64,000 nucleotides of DNA, from the NCBI RefSeq assembly GCF_018446385.1, contig NC_055990.1, forward strand, positions 30,279,891 to 30,343,890, given 5' to 3'. How positions within the stretch are numbered: the stretch's first letter is position 1; each line of letters opens with the position of its first letter. The translations under genes were made by a program, and so were the position numbers. This DNA comes from Zingiber officinale (Eukaryota; Streptophyta; Magnoliopsida; Zingiberales; Zingiberaceae). The notes below the pieces were generated by a model. The model had not been told where the DNA came from. It made no database searches and saw only the letters and a list, made by a program, of their open reading frames with translations. Positions 58,550-64,000 of this stretch are shown here, piece by piece.

Positions 58550-58969
58550 TCCCATGTTCCCCGCGCGTGCTCGCGGCGCCGTCTCCGGTTTTCTCCACCG
58601 CAGCAGCCTCCCCTCTCCTTGCAAGAAGTTGCGAGCAGCCGCAATTGCCGCTGCCGCCTTCCCGTCTTGTCCAAGCCGTGACCATCATCGCCCCGCCCCG
58701 CCGTCGCTGCCTTCCGCCATGACCGCCGCCACGTCGCGTTCACTGCTCTCCAGCCGAGAGCTTCGTCGCTGCTGCTCTCCCTGCCGTAAGCTTCGTTGAT
58801 GCCGCTCCAGTTAGTACGCTAGCGCTGCCACTGCGGATTCCTGTGCTCCGCCAGCGTTGCTCGGCTGTTCTCGGTTCCCCGCCGATAACAGCCAAAGCCG
58901 CCGCTTCCATTTCCCCACCTCAAACCGCCGGCCGACACTCACTGCGGTCGTCGGATACACAGAGTGAAG
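58550..58969 (+). other. Probable untranslated first exon of the 257-residue gene
   Basis: GC-rich block in AT-rich DNA, ending at a good donor (GTGAAG, then GTACGT at 58970). A short frame (58554-58799) is Arg/Ser/Pro-rich with no domain. The AT-rich intron 58970-59320 is full of GATTAATTAATT motifs. Confidence 0.5.
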
Positions 58970-59320
58970 GTACGTTGATTAATTAATTAGATTGATTAAT
59001 TAATCAATTAATATGTTATTAATATTATTTGATTGATTGGTTATTAAGATAAATTAGGATTAATAATTGATAGGTTGATTAATTAATTAATATATTGATC
59101 AATTAATAGGTTAATTTATTCATTAATAGATGATTAGTTGATTGGGTAATAATAATTAGTTGTTGATTGATTTAATCAATTAAATTAGGATTTGTTGGTT
59201 AATGATGATTAATCAGTTTAATTGATTAAATAATTATATATAGGATTTAAATGATTAATTGAGCCATTAATAATCCTCCGATAATCTTTCTGAGCAGTCT
59301 TTATAAAAAATTTTCTGCAG

Positions 59321-62300
59321 ATGGAATTGACTGCTGAAGTAGCTGTTACTGCTGCCACTAATGTTCAGGTTTTGTTTTTGTTCATTGCCATCTATGTGTG
59401 TTTCTTGGTTTTTGTATGAACTGTAATCCTAATTCTACTACCTTTTCGCCTTATGCATCTCTCATTTACAGGTTTTAAATAGGAAACTGGAGCTAGATCG
59501 AGTTTATTCTAAATTAGGTGAAAAGATTACCAGAATCTTTAGAGACTACATGACAAAGTAAGCTCAAAATGCATTTTTCTCATTTGCTTGGATATATCAT
59601 ATTACCTTGATAACCATCTAGGAGAAAATGTGATTTTCTCTCAGCTATTAGCTTTTCAACCCACCATGTGACCCATGCCCTCTGCTCATATTGTTGTGTG
59701 TCGACTTTTTTTGCTGTTGTAAAAAAAAAAGGTCTTGTTCTTGCGGATAATATAGGAAATTGTAGCTGTTGGTTATAAATCAGAGATGTCTCAAGATAGT
59801 CTGCAGATGACAAGTGGGGGTTACATATAACCAGAATATACTCATATAACATACTTTGATTATTTCAAAGTACCATGTTTTTCTTCCTCTTATAGTTCAA
59901 AATTATCAATTTTACATGAGTGGGCTTGTCATACTATTACTCATTTGCTCTATTCTATAACATAGTTGAATGTTGCAGTCCTGTTTTTACATGAAATTGA
60001 CATTTGCAGGGTTACCGAGTTTGAGGAGCTAGCTGATGTGGGGAAGAGGTTTCTTACTGGATTTCACAGGGTAACAGGTATAATTCACCAATGTTTTTTT
60101 TTACTTTATTGATATAGCTGGGATTTTAGATTCCAACAGGAACACCAATCTGTTCCGAGTTTGGCACGGGCCAGTCAATCAGTGTTAGTAGCCTATCAAT
60201 CCCTCCATAACATGAGTTCAGTTGGTAAATATATCAAATGTTCAGTGATAATAGTATAATGTATAGACAACCACGTGCTCTGATCGAAAGTCAACGCTAG
60301 CCATCAATGCCCTGCGTAAGAACATATGGCAGAATATAATGAAAACATGGATATCCGTTAAGAATGTTCAGAAATCAAATGTTCAGCAACCAAGTAGTAT
60401 TGGAAGAAGAAATTCCAATACAACCGAAGTTGGTACAGTGGAAGGATAATTACAGAAACCAGAAACACATGGCATCTAAATCTGATTGCTGCATATCGCA
60501 GTTTCAACATTTTAGGAACAACCTTCAACATAAATAAGGATTGTACCAGTTCAGGTCAAATCTACTTTAAGACTTCAGAATAAGAACTGATTGGCACATG
60601 AAGATGTTTTATATATATAGGACTTGAGGCAGTATTTTCTGATCTTATAAATTTTAAATTGTTCTTAAAAGGATCTTAAAAATTCAAACGCATGTTCATG
60701 GTTTCATAATTTTGCACTTGTTGAGAAGATATGAACTTGACTGTCAATTGACTATCTGTTTGTATCTTCTCTTTATATTAAATATTTTGTTATCAAGTTT
60801 GTCATCTCCTATTTCTTATTCACAGATATAATCCTTGCAAAATATGGCATCATTGCATCTTTGCCCTTTTTGATCTTCTGTATTACTGAATCGACATTTT
60901 ATTTATTAAGCCTTTGAGAATCCTGTTAACTCTGTGATGGAGAATACAGATTATGCTTAGGAACTTGCCCTATTTTTCAGTTGCATGACTTTCTCATTTT
61001 TGACTTAACTACTCATGTCGTCCTTTTTCTCTTGTTCACAGCAATGTTTAGGACAGTTGAACTTCAGAAGACTTCAAACAACATCAGTAGGATAATTGAT
61101 GCTAACTGGAATGAACATATGAAAACTTATGTTGAAGCAGGGTGCAAACAACAGTCACAAAGTGTTCAAAATATGTATAATTGTAAGTTGTTACCATTCA
61201 TGCAAACGAAACTGGCTTGCAAGTCACTTTTCGTTATCAGCTAAATTATTCCTTCTTGAAAAATGTATTTATAATGCACATAGGAAACTGAATATTCATG
61301 AAAATGAATCCATTGGAATGAAGGTTAAGAAAAAATATATAGCAAGAGGACAACATACACTCAAGAGCTTAGTTTTATCTTAGTGATCTGTTTTTGTCAT
61401 TGGTCAGGTTGAGCCCATATGCAATAGGATGAGTTCTGTTAGTGTCAACTAACACTTCCCTTTTCATTAAGCAGAAGCCTAATAAGTATACATTTTAAAA
61501 GTTAAAAAGATAAAATAAAATAAAATAAAGAAACACTAAGGAACATGCATTAAACTAACTTTCCATATTAATCACTTTTCAGCTTGTTTTGCTGTCCATC
61601 TTTATCCTTGGTCAAATATCTTGATGAGAGCTAACCTGATGATTCTTTTGATTCAGTCTCTTGATGTCTGAATTATATATCTCACTATTAACATTTTTTT
61701 GTGCCAGTGCACTCTTGTGTGTTGGGATTGCGAGACAATTTGAAGAACGGTAATTGCTATTAACTCCCATTGGATTATCTTACTTGATCTGCGTGTTTAC
61801 ACCAACAAGTTCGTTTTGTAACCTGCAGTTTTCAAATGTAGTGTCTTCTCATGGTAGGGTTTTTCTATTAGAAAATCAAATTCAAGGAATTTCTCATTCT
61901 AGCCTCTTAACTATGTGTACTTTCTAGTTAGATTAATATTTCAATTAATGGTCTTTTTACTCAATCATGATTTCAGCTGAAGCTTTGCTCAATGAACTTG
62001 ATTGCCTAAAGGAAGATGCAATTGCTGCAACAGAAGCAGCAACCAAGAGTGCTACGGCTTTGGATGACTCTTTTTGTGAAGAAATGTTAAAAGATATTTC
62101 CTTTGAGGTAAACATAAATAGGAGGCATCTTAAGTTTCTTTTCACATTTTACATTTATCAACATATTAGTTTGCTTTATTAATGAGCAGCATTCAGAATT
62201 ATTGCCAGATTTAAATTACAAAAAAAAAAACTTTTGGGGGTAAAGGATGATAATCTTTAACAAGTTAATAGATGAGAGATCCAATCTCTAATATCTCATA

Positions 62301-62785
62301 TGTAATTTGTTTAACAGAGAGCCAGTTTCAGAACATTTAGTCAACTGAGCAGACCAGTTGGATTGCTCATAAATTTGTTTGACGGCAAAAAGAAATTGTT
62401 GATTTTGATTATTTTTTTCTTGGATGCCACATGAGTGTATTTAATAACTTTTACTAGGAAGAAAAGGAACCATTGCCCAAGCATCCTCAAGATACATCAA
62501 TATCAGAAGTCATGCTAATGAAGATCATCAGTGATATGTTGAAACTCGACTATGCCATGCAGGTAGATGGATTCATAGAGGTAGTTTTTCATAATTCTGC
62601 TTCAATTGCTAATACAAAATTTTATAATGCAGAAAAATATTGTTTTGAACTTGAACATTGGGACAAGTGTATCTGAACTAGAAGGCTATTGTCTCATGTG
62701 GAATCTGCATCCATACATAGATGATGACATTATACATCGGGCATGGCGATATGTTCCCTCTCATGATCAGAGTTCGCGTAAGTAG
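59321..62785 (+). CDS. Conserved plant protein of unknown function (DUF7795-like, tentative)
   Basis: Eight exons (59321-59368, 59472-59557, 60010-60077, 61042-61182, 61708-61749, 61977-62107, 62458-62562, 62633-62785) join in frame with GT-AG introns to 257 residues. The ATG is the first base of its exon, right after TTCTGCAG. The sequence has VTEFEELADVGKRFLTGFHR, KTSNNISRIIDANWNEHMKT, YVEAGC, LHSCVLGLRDNLKNAEALLN, an Ala/Thr-rich helical part, and ends with GYCLMWNLHPYIDDDIIHRA and WRYVPSHDQSSRK. It looks helical and soluble, without signal peptide, membrane segment or catalytic motif. The FEELADVGKR segment recalls plant DUF7795 proteins, from memory only. The consistent frame over eight exons argues for a functional gene. 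Confidence 0.85.
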
Positions 62786-64000
62786 GCACCTCACTCTTGC
62801 GTGAGAGGTGGAAATGAGGGTAAATCATGGCCCTTGGTTTCTTAATGGAGCTCCATTATCATTGATTCCTTGGAGGTCTTGCTTTTGTCTGCTGTTGAGT
62901 TTCTTGTGTGCATTCAAGTAGTAGGTTTGCCCTTTGATCTTGTTCATAGAGTGTTATATTCTCGATTTTCATACATTTAATTTTTAATTGATATATATTA
63001 TGATTTATTAAGGCTTGGAGATTAATGCATTGTGTGTTAGTAGGGTTAAGATCATGCGTAAGCTATTTTTTTGACTATATGTTGATATTTACATAGAGAG
63101 ATGATTGATAACTTGAGTTGTGATGCAGTTTTTGATCCATTTTATGATTTTATTAAATTGATTTGCTAATCTATAGGTTCATTGCCAACTTGTGATGACC
63201 TCACGGGTTAGCGTAGTTAAATACCTATATAGGTGTTTGCTCCAATAAGTTTTAGGGTCAATTCTTAATTGGTGCAAAATGTTTGGTTTGGTGTTTGACC
63301 TCACCCATGCAAAGAGTTGCTGCATTAGAGTAAAATGTTCTATGTAATTTATTTGTCTGTGCTAGAGCAAATGTCTTGTTAGGTGTTTGATCTCACCCAT
63401 CCAAGTTAATTGTTGATTAATTGCTAAATTTTTATTTGATCTACGATGAAGGACAGTCCTATTCATTTGATCATAAATAAGGCCTAATGTGTCTTTGGGA
63501 TGTCAAAAACCCATGGAAGTGGAGTGGTCCTTAATGGTCTAATGTGTCTTTCGATGTCCAATAGTAACTAAAATCCCTTTGGTTAAACAAGGCTCACTTG
63601 TGAAGAAAAGGACCTAAACTTACTGTGATTTCCTTTTATAACTAGAACCCTTAGTAGTGTTGTTGGATGCCTCATGAGAACTAGACTCAAATTCTTTAGT
63701 TAACTATTAAGACCTTAAAGACACTTAGCACTATATTTAAAAAAAACAACTATATAAAAGAAAACAATTGTAAAGAAGCCCTAAGGAACACAATGCATAG
63801 CTCGCAAAGAGGAGATAAACAATTTCGTTCATCTAGAAGTTTTGATCATAATTGCTAGATGACTAGAAGACTCAAATAACCAAAATAAGAATATATAATG
63901 ATTGTATATGTTAAATAAGGAATACAATAGGGTGCTTATATATGGAATTTGATTAATTTAAATTCATTTAATAATTTTAGTTAAAATCGTTAGATAGCAA
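62786..64000. other. 3' flank, no further gene
   Basis: 3' UTR followed by AT-rich DNA. GGTGTTTGACCTCACCCATG occurs near 63292 and, with two changes, near 63381; AATGTGTCTTTGGGATGTC and a relative occur near 63488 and 63541. These are short local direct repeats. Confidence 0.4.

Noticed and set aside
1-64000. CRISPR arrays, bacterial operons, rRNA or tRNA genes
   Set aside because: None seen; the sequence is a plant nuclear region and the regular repeats are transposon subterminal motifs or minisatellites.

Overview
This window is nuclear DNA of a flowering plant. The genes have GT-AG introns, GC-rich exons alternate with very AT-rich intergenic DNA, and the repeats are typical plant families (Harbinger-type elements with GCGTTTGGTT ends, an En/Spm CACTA element, copia and gypsy remnants, a tRNA-derived SINE). 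The strongly GC-rich single-exon genes suggest a monocot; I cannot name the species. There are no operons: each gene stands alone and the products do not form one pathway.

Layout. 1-330: broken-off end of a Harbinger-type element. 1095-7287 (-): fimbrin, 14 coding exons, one with a GC donor. About 10200-15902 (+): apyrase 7-like NTPase, followed by a decayed tandem copy of its last exon. 18351-19892 (-): TMEM53/DUF829 alpha/beta hydrolase. 19893-24730: AT-rich, with an inverted-repeat element. 24731-25483 (-): DUF4408/DUF761 protein. 26028-27788 (+): PPR protein. 27857-28398: complete Harbinger-type MITE. 28579-29922 (-): tRNA dimethylallyltransferase like IPT9.

32348-44147 holds two nearly identical ~5.5 kb copies in the same orientation on either side of a 100-N assembly gap. 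Each carries a BPS1-like gene, and only the first has a 765 bp copia remnant. This looks more like two alleles placed side by side by the assembler than a real tandem duplication. To the right is a gypsy 3' LTR with tandem arrays inside it.

47006-55094 is a Harbinger-type element split by a ~7.2 kb CACTA transposon with both En/Spm genes, dense palindromic subterminal repeats and a GC-rich minisatellite. 56038-57115 holds a ribonucleotide reductase small-subunit pseudogene broken by two SINEs of one family in opposite orientation. 59321-62785 (+) is a complete eight-exon gene for a 257-residue conserved protein of unknown function.

Splice sites were assigned by eye, from family alignment known from memory and from reading-frame continuity; no search was run. 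I saw no CRISPR, rRNA or convincing tRNA gene and no clear new biological system. The strongest observations are the probable false duplication at the gap, the SINE-invaded RNR2 pseudogene, the duplicated apyrase exon and the nested transposons.
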